Shown: positions 45,249 to 53,562, counted from the first letter of the stretch. The stretch is 64,000 bases of DNA from Streptomyces radiopugnans (GCF_900110735.1 NZ_FOET01000020.1:1-64000), one strand, 5' to 3'. The notes: generated by a model not told the origin, from the letters alone. Numbers and translations: made by a program.

Positions 45249-45322
45249 GTGCAACCTCCCGGCTCTCACCGAGCGGCGCGCCTTCACTCTACCCGATCCC
45301 GGAGGTCCGGTGGAGCGAGCGG

Positions 45323-45394
45323 AGCGGGTGACAGGAATCGCACACTGCGCCTCCCTCTTGGAAAGAGGGCGCTCTACTACTGAGCTACACCCGC
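45323..45394 (-). tRNA. Aberrant tRNA-Gly-like gene (anticodon UCC)
   Basis: A 72-nt cloverleaf with a perfect 7-bp acceptor stem (GCGGGTG with CACCCGC), 4-bp D-stem, 5-bp anticodon stem CCCTC/GAGGG, anticodon loop TTTCCAA and discriminator U. The elbow is abnormal. The D-loop is AGTAGTA, with A where G18 is expected. The T-arm has no TTC: it reads GCAG, then about 10 nt (TGTGCGATTC), then CTGT, so base pair 53-61 is lost and the loop enlarged, while pair 51-63 is a sound A-U. It could be a non-translational tRNA-Gly, for instance one feeding cell-wall glycine, or a decaying copy. Confidence 0.75.
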
Positions 45395-45495
45395 ACGACC
45401 ACCTTGGCTTCGGCCGTTTCCGGCCGCCCCCGGCGGTGTGCTCCAGACTCTAGCCGATCACCCGGGGTGCCTGGCAAGTCGGTCCGGAGCGGGGC

Positions 45496-45849
45496 TCAGC
45501 GCGACTCCTCGGCCCCGGCGTCGGAGGCGGTTCCGTGGGCCTCGTCGAACGCCTCGTAGACCTTCTTGGGGATGCGGCCGCGCGGCGGCACCTCGAAGCC
45601 GTGCGACCGGGCCCAGGCCCGCACCGCGGACGGGTCCGGCGCGACGGAGGTGTGCTGGAACGCCTTCCCGGACCGGGCGCGCTTGCGGCCGGCCCGCACA
45701 TAGGGGGCCAGGCCCATGCGCAGTTTCTTCGCGTTCTCGCGGTTGAGATCGATCTCGTACGACTTGCCGTCGAGGCCGAAGGTGACCGTTTCCGATGCTT
45801 CCCCGCCGTCGATGTCGTCGGAGAGTGTGACCACCACACGCTGTGCCAC
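45496..45849 (-). CDS. Lsr2-family nucleoid-associated protein (LsrL-like)
   Basis: A 117-residue xenogeneic-silencer homologue. N-terminal dimerisation strands AQRVVVTLSDDIDGGEASETVTFGLDGKSYEIDLNRENAKKLR; C-terminal DNA-binding domain with the AT-hook-like RGRIP in FEVPPRGRIPKKVYEAF and PSAVRAWARSHG. GTG start with AAAGGA 9 nt upstream. Its position beside purS matches the second Lsr2 paralogue (SCO4076, LsrL) of S. coelicolor as I recall it, not lsr2 itself. Lsr2 proteins coat AT-rich DNA; its own upstream region is AT-rich for this genome. Confidence 0.9.
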   Translation of the reverse strand: MAQRVVVTLSDDIDGGEASETVTFGLDGKSYEIDLNRENAKKLRMGLAPYVRAGRKRARSGKAFQHTSVAPDPSAVRAWARSHGFEVPPRGRIPKKVYEAFDEAHGTASDAGAEESR

Positions 45850-46183
45850 GGATATCGGTCCTTTCAGGAGGATCGCATGCGGAGACACTTCGAAACCACT
45901 TCCTGACGTGCGGTGATATCGACGTTCCCGGCGATCGGTGTCAATGCCCTTTCCTTTGTACAGCGGCGGGCATTGTCTGGTGAAGCGGTTGAATTCTCGT
46001 CCGCGTGTCATGCCGCGAACGCGACTTTACTTTTCCGGCGCCGATTCGTGCAGTACTTCTCGGTGTTTTCCGGGGCGCCGATACCCGACCGTGACCGAAG
46101 CGGCCCTTATCTACGCGGGTAGAATTTTCCGCCGGGTACGCTGAAGCCGCAGCCTCCAGCACCAACACCCACCGGGAGTACCT
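45850..46183. promoter_or_regulatory. AT-rich divergent promoter region between lsr2-like gene and purS
   Basis: 334 bp with no gene and clearly lower GC than its neighbours, including runs such as ACTTTACTTTTCC and AGAATTTTCC. TAGAAT (46120-46125) is a good -10 hexamer for purS, giving a leader of about 50 nt; ACCGGGAGTA supplies the purS ribosome site. An Lsr2-type protein could bind here and so couple its own level to purSQL expression (inference). Confidence 0.5.
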
Positions 46184-46450
46184 GTGGCTCGCGTCGTAGT
46201 CGACGTCATGCTCAAGCCGGAGATCCTCGACCCCCAGGGCCAGGCGGTTCAGCGTGCGCTGCCCCGACTGGGCTACGAGGGCATCTCGGACGTCCGCCAG
46301 GGCAAGCGCTTCGAGCTCGAGGTGGAGGGGCCGGTCGACGACGACGCCCTCGCCCGCATCCACCAGCTCGCCGAGACGTTCCTCGCCAACACCGTGATCG
46401 AGGACTTCACGGTGCGCGTCGAGGAGCGCGAAGAGGTGACCCCCGCATGA
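46184..46450 (+). CDS. purS: FGAM synthase subunit PurS
   Basis: An 88-residue small subunit, the ferredoxin-like dimer that links PurQ and PurL in FGAR amidotransferase. It begins ARVVVDVMLKPEILDPQGQAVQRALPRLGY and has VRQGKRFELEVEG and the LAETFLANTVIEDF C-terminal helix, all typical. GTG start; its stop overlaps purQ (ATGA). Confidence 0.96.
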   Translation: MARVVVDVMLKPEILDPQGQAVQRALPRLGYEGISDVRQGKRFELEVEGPVDDDALARIHQLAETFLANTVIEDFTVRVEEREEVTPA

Positions 46451-47124
46451 CGACCCGCATCGGAGTCGTCACCTTCCCCGGCTCCCTCGACGACGTGGAC
46501 GCCCGGCGCGCCATCCGCCTCGCCGGCGCCGAGCCGGTCGCCCTGTGGCACCGCGACAAGAACCTGAACCAGGTGGACGCCGTCGTCCTCCCCGGCGGCT
46601 TCTCCTACGGCGACTACCTGCGCTGCGGCGCCATCGCCCGCTTCTCGCCGGTGATGGAGACGATCGTCGACCAGGCCCGCGCCGGCCTGCCGGTGCTCGG
46701 CATCTGCAACGGTTTCCAGGTCCTGTGCGAGTCGCACCTGCTGCCCGGCGCGCTCACCCGCAACGACCACCTCCACTTCGTCTGCCGCGACCAGCGGCTG
46801 CGCGTGGAGAACGCGGACACCGCCTGGACGTCCGACTACGCCGAGGGCCAGGAGATCACCGTTCCGCTCAAGAACGGCGAGGGCGGCTACGTCGCCGACG
46901 AGCGCACCCTGGACGAGCTGGAGGCGACCGGCCGGGTCGTCTTCCGCTACCTGGACGTCAACCCCAACGGCTCCCGCCGCGACATCGCCGGCATCTGCAA
47001 CGAGGCCGGCAACGTCGTCGGCCTCATGCCCCACCCCGAGCACGCCGTCGAGACCCTGACCGGGCCCACCACCGACGGCCTGGGATTCTTCACCTCGGTT
47101 CTGAAGAAGCTGGTCGCCTCGTGA
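46447..47124 (+). CDS. purQ: FGAM synthase glutaminase subunit PurQ
   Basis: A 225-residue class I glutamine amidotransferase supplying ammonia for FGAR to FGAM. Nucleophile Cys in VLGICNGFQVLCE, oxyanion region LPGGFSYGDYLRCGAIA, and the His/Glu pair in MPHPEHAVE. ATG overlaps purS; its TGA overlaps the GTG of the first mini-ORF by 4 bp. Confidence 0.96.
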   Translation: MTTRIGVVTFPGSLDDVDARRAIRLAGAEPVALWHRDKNLNQVDAVVLPGGFSYGDYLRCGAIARFSPVMETIVDQARAGLPVLGICNGFQVLCESHLLPGALTRNDHLHFVCRDQRLRVENADTAWTSDYAEGQEITVPLKNGEGGYVADERTLDELEATGRVVFRYLDVNPNGSRRDIAGICNEAGNVVGLMPHPEHAVETLTGPTTDGLGFFTSVLKKLVAS

Positions 47125-47305
47125 GCGACGCACGCACGACCACCGGGCCGCAGGCGGCCCAGATGCCCGCACCTCTGCGTCGTGCGGGCGGAGAAGCTCA
47201 TGGAAAGGGCATCTCGTGAGCGACGCACGCACGACCACCGGGCCGCAGGCGGCCCAGATGCCCGCACCTCTGCGTCGTGCGGGCGGAGAAGCTCATGGAA
47301 AGGGC
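47118..47305 (+). repeat. Tandem duplication, 95-bp period, between purQ and purL
   Basis: 47118-47210 and 47213-47305 are identical over 93 bp in direct tandem. Each copy contains two hairpins: GGGCCGC/GCGGCCC around AG (47145-47160 in copy 1) and GCCCGCAC/GTGCGGGC with a 9-nt loop (47165-47189 in copy 1). Each also encodes the same 30 residues in the frame coupled to purQ. Confidence 0.95.
47121..47219 (+). CDS. Mini-ORF 1 (32 aa) coupled to purQ
   Basis: GTG-initiated ORF that overlaps the purQ stop by 4 bp (GTGA) and whose own stop overlaps the GTG of mini-ORF 2 by 4 bp. It encodes SDARTTTGPQAAQ, MPAPLRRAGG and EAHGKGIS. No known family. The double hairpin inside it means it could equally be an RNA element that happens to be open; the coupling at both ends is the argument for translation. 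Confidence 0.45.
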   Translation: MSDARTTTGPQAAQMPAPLRRAGGEAHGKGIS

Positions 47306-47314
47306 GCGGCATGA
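47216..47314 (+). CDS. Mini-ORF 2 (32 aa), tandem copy coupled to purL
   Basis: A near-identical duplicate of mini-ORF 1 differing only in the last two residues (AA instead of IS). Its TGA overlaps the purL ATG by 4 bp (ATGA). The chain purQ, mini-ORF 1, mini-ORF 2 and purL is thus stop-start linked without a gap. The sequence GGAAAGGGC inside it supplies the purL ribosome site. Confidence 0.45.
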   Translation: MSDARTTTGPQAAQMPAPLRRAGGEAHGKGAA

Positions 47315-49560
47315 GTCTCGACACCGTCAAGCACGCGAGCGACACCCCGGACGTCGAGCAGCCCTGGGCCGAGCTCGGTCTCAAGCGCGACGAGTACGAC
47401 CGCATCCGGGAGATCCTCGGCCGCCGCCCGACCGGCGCCGAGCTGGCCATGTACTCCGTGATGTGGTCCGAGCACTGCTCCTACAAGTCCAGCAAGGTCC
47501 ACCTGAAGCAGTTCGGCGAGAAGGCCCCCGCCTCCGACGCCATGCTGGTGGGCATCGGCGAGAACGCCGGCGTCGTGGACGTCGGCCAGGGCTACGCCGT
47601 CACCTTCAAGGTGGAGTCGCACAACCACCCCTCCTACATCGAGCCCTACCAGGGCGCGGCCACCGGAATCGGCGGCATCGTCCGCGACATCCTGGCCATG
47701 GGCGCCCGCCCGGTCGCCGTGATGGACCCGCTGCGCTTCGGCGCCGCCGACCACCCGGACACCCGCCGCGTCCTGCCCGGCGTCGTCGCCGGCATCGGCG
47801 GCTACGGCAACTGCCTGGGCCTGCCCAACATCGGCGGCGAGGTCGTCTTCGACCCCTGCTACCAGGGCAACCCGCTGGTCAACGCCCTGTGCGTGGGTGT
47901 GATGCGGCACGAGGACATCCATCTGGCCAAGGCGTCGGGCACCGGCAACAAGGTCATCCTCTACGGCGCCCGCACCGGCGGCGACGGCATCGGTGGCGTC
48001 TCCGTCCTGGCGTCGGAGACCTTCGACGAGACGGGCCCGGCCAAGCGCCCGGCCGTCCAGGTCGGCGACCCCTTCCAGGAGAAGCTCCTCATCGAGTGCA
48101 CCCTGGAGGTCTTCAAGGAGGACCTGGTCGTCGGCATCCAGGACCTCGGCGGCGCCGGCCTGTCCTGCGCCACCTCCGAGCTGGCCAGCGCCGGCTCCGG
48201 CGGCATGCGCGTGGAGCTGGACACCGTCCCGCTGCGCGACTCCACGCTCTCGCCCGAGGAGATCCTCATGAGCGAGTCGCAGGAGCGCATGTGCGCCATC
48301 GTCGAGCCCGGCAAGGTCGACCGCTTCCTGGAGATCTGCGAGAAGTGGGACGTCATCGCCACCGTCATCGGCGAGGTCACCGACGGCGACCGGCTGGAGA
48401 TCTACTGGCACGGCGAGCAGATCGTGGACGTGCCCCCGCGCACGGTCGCCCACGAGGGCCCGGTCTACAACCGCCCCTACGCCCGCCCCGAGTGGCAGGA
48501 CGCCCTCCAGGCCGACGACGCGAACGCCCTGCCCCGACCCAAGGACGGGGACGAGCTGCGCGAGCAGGTCCTGAGGCTGGTCGGCTCCCCGAACCAGGCG
48601 TCCAAGGCGTGGATCACCGACCAGTACGACCGCTACGTGCTGGGCAACACCGTCCTGGCCCAGCCCGAGGACAGCGGCATGATCCGCATCGACGAGGAGA
48701 CCGGCCTGGGCGTCGCCGTCGCCACCGACGGCAACGGCCGCTACGCCAAGCTCGACCCGTACACCGGCGCCCAGCTCGCGCTGGCCGAGTCCTACCGCAA
48801 CGTCGCCGCCACCGGCGCGAAGCCGCTGGCCGTCACCGACTGCCTGAACTTCGGCTCGCCGGAGGACCCGGGCGCGATGTGGCAGTTCGCCGAGGCCTGC
48901 CGCGGGCTGGCCGACGCCTGCCGGACGCTGGGCACCCCGGTGACCGGCGGCAACGTCTCGCTGTACAACCAGACCGGCGACACCGCCATCCACCCGACCC
49001 CGGTGGTCGGCGTGCTCGGCGTGATCGACGACGTCGCCCGCCGCACCCCGATGGCGTTCGCGGAGGAGGGCCAGCTCGTCTACCTCCTGGGCGACACCCG
49101 CGAGGAGCTGGGCGGCTCGGCCTGGTCCCAGGTGATCCACGACCACCTGGGCGGGATGCCGCCGAAGGTGGACCTGGAGCGCGAGCGGCTGCTCGCCGAG
49201 ATCCTGATCTCCGCCTCCCGCGACGGCATGATCGACGCGGCGCACGACCTGAGCGACGGCGGTCTGGTCCAGGCGCTGACCGAGTCCTGCCTCAAGGGCG
49301 GCAAGGGGGCCCGGCTGGTCGTCCCCGACGGGCTGGACCCGTTCGTGTTCCTGTTCTCCGAGTCGGCCGGCCGCGCGATCGTCTCGGTGCCGCGCAGCGA
49401 GGAGCTGCGCTTCACCGACATGTGCGGCGCCCGCGGCCTGCCCGCCGCCCGCATCGGCGTGGTGGACGGCGACGCCATCGAGGTCCAGGGGCAGTTCTCC
49501 GTCTCCCTGGCCGAGCTGCGCGAGGCCCACGAGGCCACCATCCCGGCGCTGCTCGCCTGA
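47311..49560 (+). CDS. purL: FGAM synthase large subunit PurL
   Basis: A 749-residue small-type PurL that, with PurQ and PurS, converts FGAR to FGAM using ATP and glutamine. SVMWSEHCSYKSS, TFKVESHNHPSYIEPYQGAATGIGGIVRDILAMGARP and the second-half VTGGNVSLYNQT are ATP- and substrate-binding blocks; the two AIR-synthase-like halves are both complete. ATG overlaps mini-ORF 2. It ends the purSQL operon. Confidence 0.97.
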   Translation: MSLDTVKHASDTPDVEQPWAELGLKRDEYDRIREILGRRPTGAELAMYSVMWSEHCSYKSSKVHLKQFGEKAPASDAMLVGIGENAGVVDVGQGYAVTFKVESHNHPSYIEPYQGAATGIGGIVRDILAMGARPVAVMDPLRFGAADHPDTRRVLPGVVAGIGGYGNCLGLPNIGGEVVFDPCYQGNPLVNALCVGVMRHEDIHLAKASGTGNKVILYGARTGGDGIGGVSVLASETFDETGPAKRPAVQVGDPFQEKLLIECTLEVFKEDLVVGIQDLGGAGLSCATSELASAGSGGMRVELDTVPLRDSTLSPEEILMSESQERMCAIVEPGKVDRFLEICEKWDVIATVIGEVTDGDRLEIYWHGEQIVDVPPRTVAHEGPVYNRPYARPEWQDALQADDANALPRPKDGDELREQVLRLVGSPNQASKAWITDQYDRYVLGNTVLAQPEDSGMIRIDEETGLGVAVATDGNGRYAKLDPYTGAQLALAESYRNVAATGAKPLAVTDCLNFGSPEDPGAMWQFAEACRGLADACRTLGTPVTGGNVSLYNQTGDTAIHPTPVVGVLGVIDDVARRTPMAFAEEGQLVYLLGDTREELGGSAWSQVIHDHLGGMPPKVDLERERLLAEILISASRDGMIDAAHDLSDGGLVQALTESCLKGGKGARLVVPDGLDPFVFLFSESAGRAIVSVPRSEELRFTDMCGARGLPAARIGVVDGDAIEVQGQFSVSLAELREAHEATIPALLA

Positions 49561-49568
49561 CGCCCGTA

Positions 49569-49617
49569 CGACGACCGTGCCCCGCCGCCCGCTCCGGGCG
49601 GCGGGGCACGGTCGTCG
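49569..49617 (+). terminator. Terminator of the purSQL operon
   Basis: A perfect 22-bp stem (49569-49590 with 49596-49617) and 5-nt loop, 9 bp after the purL stop. Among the strongest hairpins in the window. Confidence 0.75.
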
Positions 49618-49682
49618 CGGGGCGCTGGTAGTTTCGCCGCCGGACGGATGCCGGGGCCGTACGGGACGGGGGCGAGGGGCGG

Positions 49683-50951
49683 ATGGACCGCGGGCGGTGG
49701 CGGAGGGCGTACAACCGGCTGGTGTGCGCCGTGGCCGTCTTCGCGATCGGGCTGAGCGGCTGGACGCTGTGGGGCCTGTGGGAGCGCCGGCACGCCGTGG
49801 ACGAGGCCTGCGGCGGCCTGGTCCCGGTGGGCGAGGCGCTGGCCCTGCCGGGGAGCGGAGGAGAGATCACCCCCGCCCGGAACGTCACGGACGGGATCCG
49901 TCTGGACGACGCCCCGCTGCCGCAGAGCTGCGTCCTGCGCAGCGAGGAGGCCGCCGAGGGACGGCGGCTGGGGGAGAGCGGCTCGTTCTTCTCCGCGCAG
50001 GTGGCCGCCGAGCCCACCGGGTGGACGTCCGAACCGGTCGACGACGCCTTCGAGGACGCGCTCGACCACACCAACCCGTACATCGACGTCCCGCAGGTGT
50101 ACCAGCCGATCGGCGGCGGCGTACCCGGACACGTCACCGACACCGGCGCCTCCGTCCGGCTGCCCTGCCCCGGCACCGAGCACCGGGGCGAGGAGATCAC
50201 CGCGGTACGGGCCTCCGCCGGGCTGGACGCCGCCACCCGGGCGGAGTTCTCCGAGAACGGCCAGCTCGCCCAGGAAGACCGCGACCGGCTGGCCCGCATC
50301 GCGGTCGCCACCGCCAACAACCTCGCCGCCGAACTGGGGTGCCCCGATCGCCTCCCCGAACCGCCGAGCGGCATACCGGCGCTGAACACCGAGCCCGTCG
50401 CCCCGGACGAGGCCGAGGGCACCTGCGCCTGGTACGGCCGGGCGGGGCTGGACGGGAGCCCGGCGAACGGCTCCGGCTGGCTGCCCGACCGGGTGCTGGA
50501 GGCCCGTACCGGCGACCGCGTGTGGCAGGAGCGCTGCCTGCTGAGCGTCACCGGCGAGGCCCGGGGAGCGGTGTACCGGCGATACGCGCGGGACCCGGAG
50601 TACCGCCGCTTCCGGGAGAACTCCTCCATGGACGACAAGACCTGGTGGATGAGCGCGGAGAGCTTCTTCGGGGACGCCGCCGACCGCGTCTCGACCGACC
50701 CCGTCGGCGACGACCGGACGGCCGTCGCGGGCCGGGGCGGGTACGACTCCGAGGGGAAGACCCTGTGGGCCACCTCCGTGTGCGGCGGGGAGCCGGCCGT
50801 GCACACCCTCACCGTCTCCTGGCCCTACGTCGACGGCGCCGCCCGCCATCTGGAGCCGGTCCTCCGCGCCTACGTCGAGGACGTCGCCGAGCGGCGCGGC
50901 TGCACGGACACCGCCCTGCCCCCGAAGAGCGACTACCGGGAGGGGAGCTGA
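49683..50951 (+). CDS. Membrane-anchored extracytoplasmic protein of unknown function
   Basis: A 422-residue protein with one N-terminal transmembrane helix (LVCAVAVFAIGLSGWTLWGLW) and a long outside domain holding about seven Cys (for example DEACGGL, QSCVLRS, GTCAWYG, ERCLLSV and RRGCTD). The hydrophobic N-terminus without a cleavage motif suggests a signal anchor. Two similar Cys/Trp-containing halves are suggested but not clear. No family recognised; comparable single genes between purL and purF are common in Streptomyces. GAGGGGCGG lies before the ATG. Confidence 0.65.
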   Translation: MDRGRWRRAYNRLVCAVAVFAIGLSGWTLWGLWERRHAVDEACGGLVPVGEALALPGSGGEITPARNVTDGIRLDDAPLPQSCVLRSEEAAEGRRLGESGSFFSAQVAAEPTGWTSEPVDDAFEDALDHTNPYIDVPQVYQPIGGGVPGHVTDTGASVRLPCPGTEHRGEEITAVRASAGLDAATRAEFSENGQLAQEDRDRLARIAVATANNLAAELGCPDRLPEPPSGIPALNTEPVAPDEAEGTCAWYGRAGLDGSPANGSGWLPDRVLEARTGDRVWQERCLLSVTGEARGAVYRRYARDPEYRRFRENSSMDDKTWWMSAESFFGDAADRVSTDPVGDDRTAVAGRGGYDSEGKTLWATSVCGGEPAVHTLTVSWPYVDGAARHLEPVLRAYVEDVAERRGCTDTALPPKSDYREGS

Positions 50952-51017
50952 TCCGCATCGGCACCCGACCGGCGGGTAACCTCCTGCCGCGGTCACGCGG
51001 CGTTCTACTCTGACGCC

Positions 51018-51821
51018 ATGCCTCCGGTGAAGCGCAAGCCCAGGACGTACGACCCGGCCCTGGTGCGGGCCGGGCTCATCGGGCAGGTGGAGGCCGTGCG
51101 CAACGCCGTACACGGTCTCACCCCCGACCAGCTGGCCCGGCCCTCCGGGCTGCCCGGCTGGGACGTACGCCACCTGGTGGTCCACATCGCCGGGCAGATC
51201 GAGGCGGTGCCCCGGCTGCTCGCCGAGCCCCCGCCCCGGGCCACCGCGCCGGAGACGGACCTGAACACCTGGGCGGTCTCCGTGGCCGGCGCCGCCCACG
51301 AGCTCGACGAGGCGACCCGCAGGCACGCGCAGGCTTACGACAGCGCGGCCCGCGCGGTGGACGACGCCGTCGAGGAGCTGGAGCCGGTGCTGGAGCAGGC
51401 CGTGCGCGCGGACGTGCTGCTGCCGCACTCCTTCGGCGCGATGCGGGCGCTGGACTTCACCGTGACCCGCCTGCTGGAGCTGGTGGTGCACAGCGACGAC
51501 CTCACCCGGGCCACCGGCGTACGCGTCCCGCTGGTCCGCCATGCCCTGGCGACGACCGTGCGGCTGCTGGCGGACGCGCTGGCCGCCAAGGCGCCCGGCG
51601 CCTCGGTGGAGGTGCGGATCCCGCCCTTCGCGGTCGTCCAGTGCGTGGCGGGCCCGCGGCACACCCGCGGCACCCCGCCGAACGTGGTGGAGACCGATCC
51701 GCTGACCTGGATCCGGCTGGCGACCGGCCGTACCGACTGGCTCAAGGAACTGGATGCGGCGCATCTCACAGCGAGCGGCGAGCGCGCCGATCTGCGCGAC
51801 CACCTCCCTGTACTGGAGTGA
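51018..51821 (+). CDS. Maleylpyruvate-isomerase-family (mycothiol-dependent DinB-like) protein
   Basis: A 267-residue protein of the MDMPI family: VEAVRNAVHGLTPDQLARPSGLPGWDVRHLVVHIAGQIEAVPRLL is the N-terminal four-helix bundle with a candidate metal His, and LLELVVHSDDLTRATG another. The C-terminal part (FAVVQCVAGPRHTRGTPPNVVETDPLTWIRLATGRTDW) is the sterol-carrier-like domain common in these proteins. Members use mycothiol or bind metals; the reaction here is unknown. TACTCT lies 6 nt before the ATG (leaderless). Confidence 0.8.
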   Translation: MPPVKRKPRTYDPALVRAGLIGQVEAVRNAVHGLTPDQLARPSGLPGWDVRHLVVHIAGQIEAVPRLLAEPPPRATAPETDLNTWAVSVAGAAHELDEATRRHAQAYDSAARAVDDAVEELEPVLEQAVRADVLLPHSFGAMRALDFTVTRLLELVVHSDDLTRATGVRVPLVRHALATTVRLLADALAAKAPGASVEVRIPPFAVVQCVAGPRHTRGTPPNVVETDPLTWIRLATGRTDWLKELDAAHLTASGERADLRDHLPVLE

Positions 51822-51908
51822 TGACCTGCGGTGGACGGCCGCCGGGGCCCCGGGGAAGCGGCGGTCCCGGGTACTGAGCACCGCGGGACCTGTCCTAGAC
51901 TCGGTGGC

Positions 51909-53468
51909 GTGCCACGTGGTGACGGACGACTCAACCACGACCTGCTCCCCGGTGAGAAGGGCCCCCAGGACGCCTGCGGCGTCTTCGGAGTCTGGGCCCC
52001 GGGGGAAGAGGTCGCCAAGCTCACCTATTTCGGGCTGTACGCGCTACAGCACCGGGGACAGGAGTCCGCGGGCATCGCGGTGAGCAACGGCTCCCAGATC
52101 CTCGTCTTCAAGGACATGGGCCTGGTCTCCCAGGTCTTCGACGAAACCTCCCTCGGCTCCCTCAAGGGCCACATCGCGGTCGGCCACGCGCGCTACTCCA
52201 CCACCGGCGCCTCGGTGTGGGAGAACGCCCAGCCCACCTTCCGGGCCACCGCCCAGGGCTCGATCGCGCTGGGCCACAACGGCAACCTGGTCAACACCGC
52301 CGAGCTGGCCGGGATGGTCGCCGCACTGCCCAGCACGGGCGGCCGCGCCACCCAGGTCGCCGCCACCAACGACACCGACCTGGTCACCGCCCTGCTGGCG
52401 GGCCAGGTGGACGACGAGGGCAGGCCGCTCACCGTCGAGCAGGCCGCCCCCAGGGTCCTGCCGGAGGTCAAGGGCGCGTTCAGCCTGGTCTTCATGGACG
52501 AGCACACCCTCTACGCCGCCCGCGACCCGCAGGGCATACGCCCGCTGGTGCTCGGCCGGCTGGAGCGCGGCTGGGTGGTGGCCTCCGAGACCGCGGCCCT
52601 GGACATCGTCGGCGCGTCCTTCATCCGGGAGATCGAGCCCGGCGAGATGGTCGCCATCGACGAGGACGGGCTGCGCACCCAGCGCTTCGCGGATGCGAAG
52701 CCGAAGGGCTGTGTCTTCGAGTACGTCTACCTCGCGCGCCCCGACACCGACATCGCGGGCCGCAACGTCTACCTCTCCCGCGTGGAGATGGGCCGCCGGC
52801 TGGCCGCCGAGGCGCCGGCCGAGGCGGACCTGGTCATAGCGACCCCGGAGTCCGGCACCCCGGCCGCGGTCGGCTACGCCGAGGCCAGCGGCATCCCGTA
52901 CGGCAGCGGCCTGGTCAAGAACTCCTACGTGGGCCGGACGTTCATCCAGCCCTCGCAGACCATCCGCCAGCTCGGCATCCGCCTCAAGCTCAACCCCCTC
53001 AAGGAGGTCATCCGCGGCAAGCGCCTGGTGGTCGTCGACGACTCGATCGTCCGCGGCAACACCCAGCGCGCCCTGGTGCGGATGCTGCGCGAGGCGGGCG
53101 CGGCCGAGGTCCACGTGCGGATCAGCTCGCCGCCCATCAAGTGGCCGTGCTTCTTCGGCATCGACTTCGCCACCCGCGCCGAGCTGATCGCCAACGGCCT
53201 GTCGGTGGAGGAGATCGGCACCTCGCTGGGGGCGGACTCCCTGGCGTACATCTCGCTGGAGGGCATGGTCGAGGCGACCACGATCGCCAAGCCGAACCTG
53301 TGCCGGGCCTGCTTCGACGGCGAGTACCCGATGGAGCTTCCGGACCCCGGGTTGCTGGGCAAGCACCTGCTGGAGTCCGAGACCGCCGAGGCGTCCAGCG
53401 CCGACCCCGACGGGGTGCGGAGCCTGCTCGCGGGCCCCGGCGCGGCCGACGCGCTGCGCAGGCCCTGA
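51909..53468 (+). CDS. purF: Amidophosphoribosyltransferase
   Basis: A 519-residue enzyme committing PRPP and glutamine to purine synthesis. The glutaminase nucleophile is Cys23 in DACGVFGV, so a short propeptide is removed to expose it. The PRTase half has VVVDDSIVRGNTQRALVRMLREAGA (PRPP loop), and SSPPIKWPCFFGIDFATR follows. TAGACT (51896-51901) is 7 nt before the GTG, with no ribosome site: likely leaderless. A hairpin separates it from purM, 94 bp downstream. Confidence 0.96.
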   Translation: MPRGDGRLNHDLLPGEKGPQDACGVFGVWAPGEEVAKLTYFGLYALQHRGQESAGIAVSNGSQILVFKDMGLVSQVFDETSLGSLKGHIAVGHARYSTTGASVWENAQPTFRATAQGSIALGHNGNLVNTAELAGMVAALPSTGGRATQVAATNDTDLVTALLAGQVDDEGRPLTVEQAAPRVLPEVKGAFSLVFMDEHTLYAARDPQGIRPLVLGRLERGWVVASETAALDIVGASFIREIEPGEMVAIDEDGLRTQRFADAKPKGCVFEYVYLARPDTDIAGRNVYLSRVEMGRRLAAEAPAEADLVIATPESGTPAAVGYAEASGIPYGSGLVKNSYVGRTFIQPSQTIRQLGIRLKLNPLKEVIRGKRLVVVDDSIVRGNTQRALVRMLREAGAAEVHVRISSPPIKWPCFFGIDFATRAELIANGLSVEEIGTSLGADSLAYISLEGMVEATTIAKPNLCRACFDGEYPMELPDPGLLGKHLLESETAEASSADPDGVRSLLAGPGAADALRRP

Positions 53469-53474
53469 CCCCGC

Positions 53475-53504
53475 CGGCCCGCCGGCGGCCGTTCCGGCGG
53501 GCCG
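53475..53504 (+). terminator. Hairpin between purF and purM
   Basis: A perfect 11-bp stem (53475-53485 with 53494-53504), 8-nt loop. It may terminate or attenuate readthrough from purF into purM. Confidence 0.5.
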
Positions 53505-53562
53505 ACCGGCCGCCGACCGTCCCGGTGAGCCACCGCGCCACCGTCCGTCCCAGAGGAAGACC

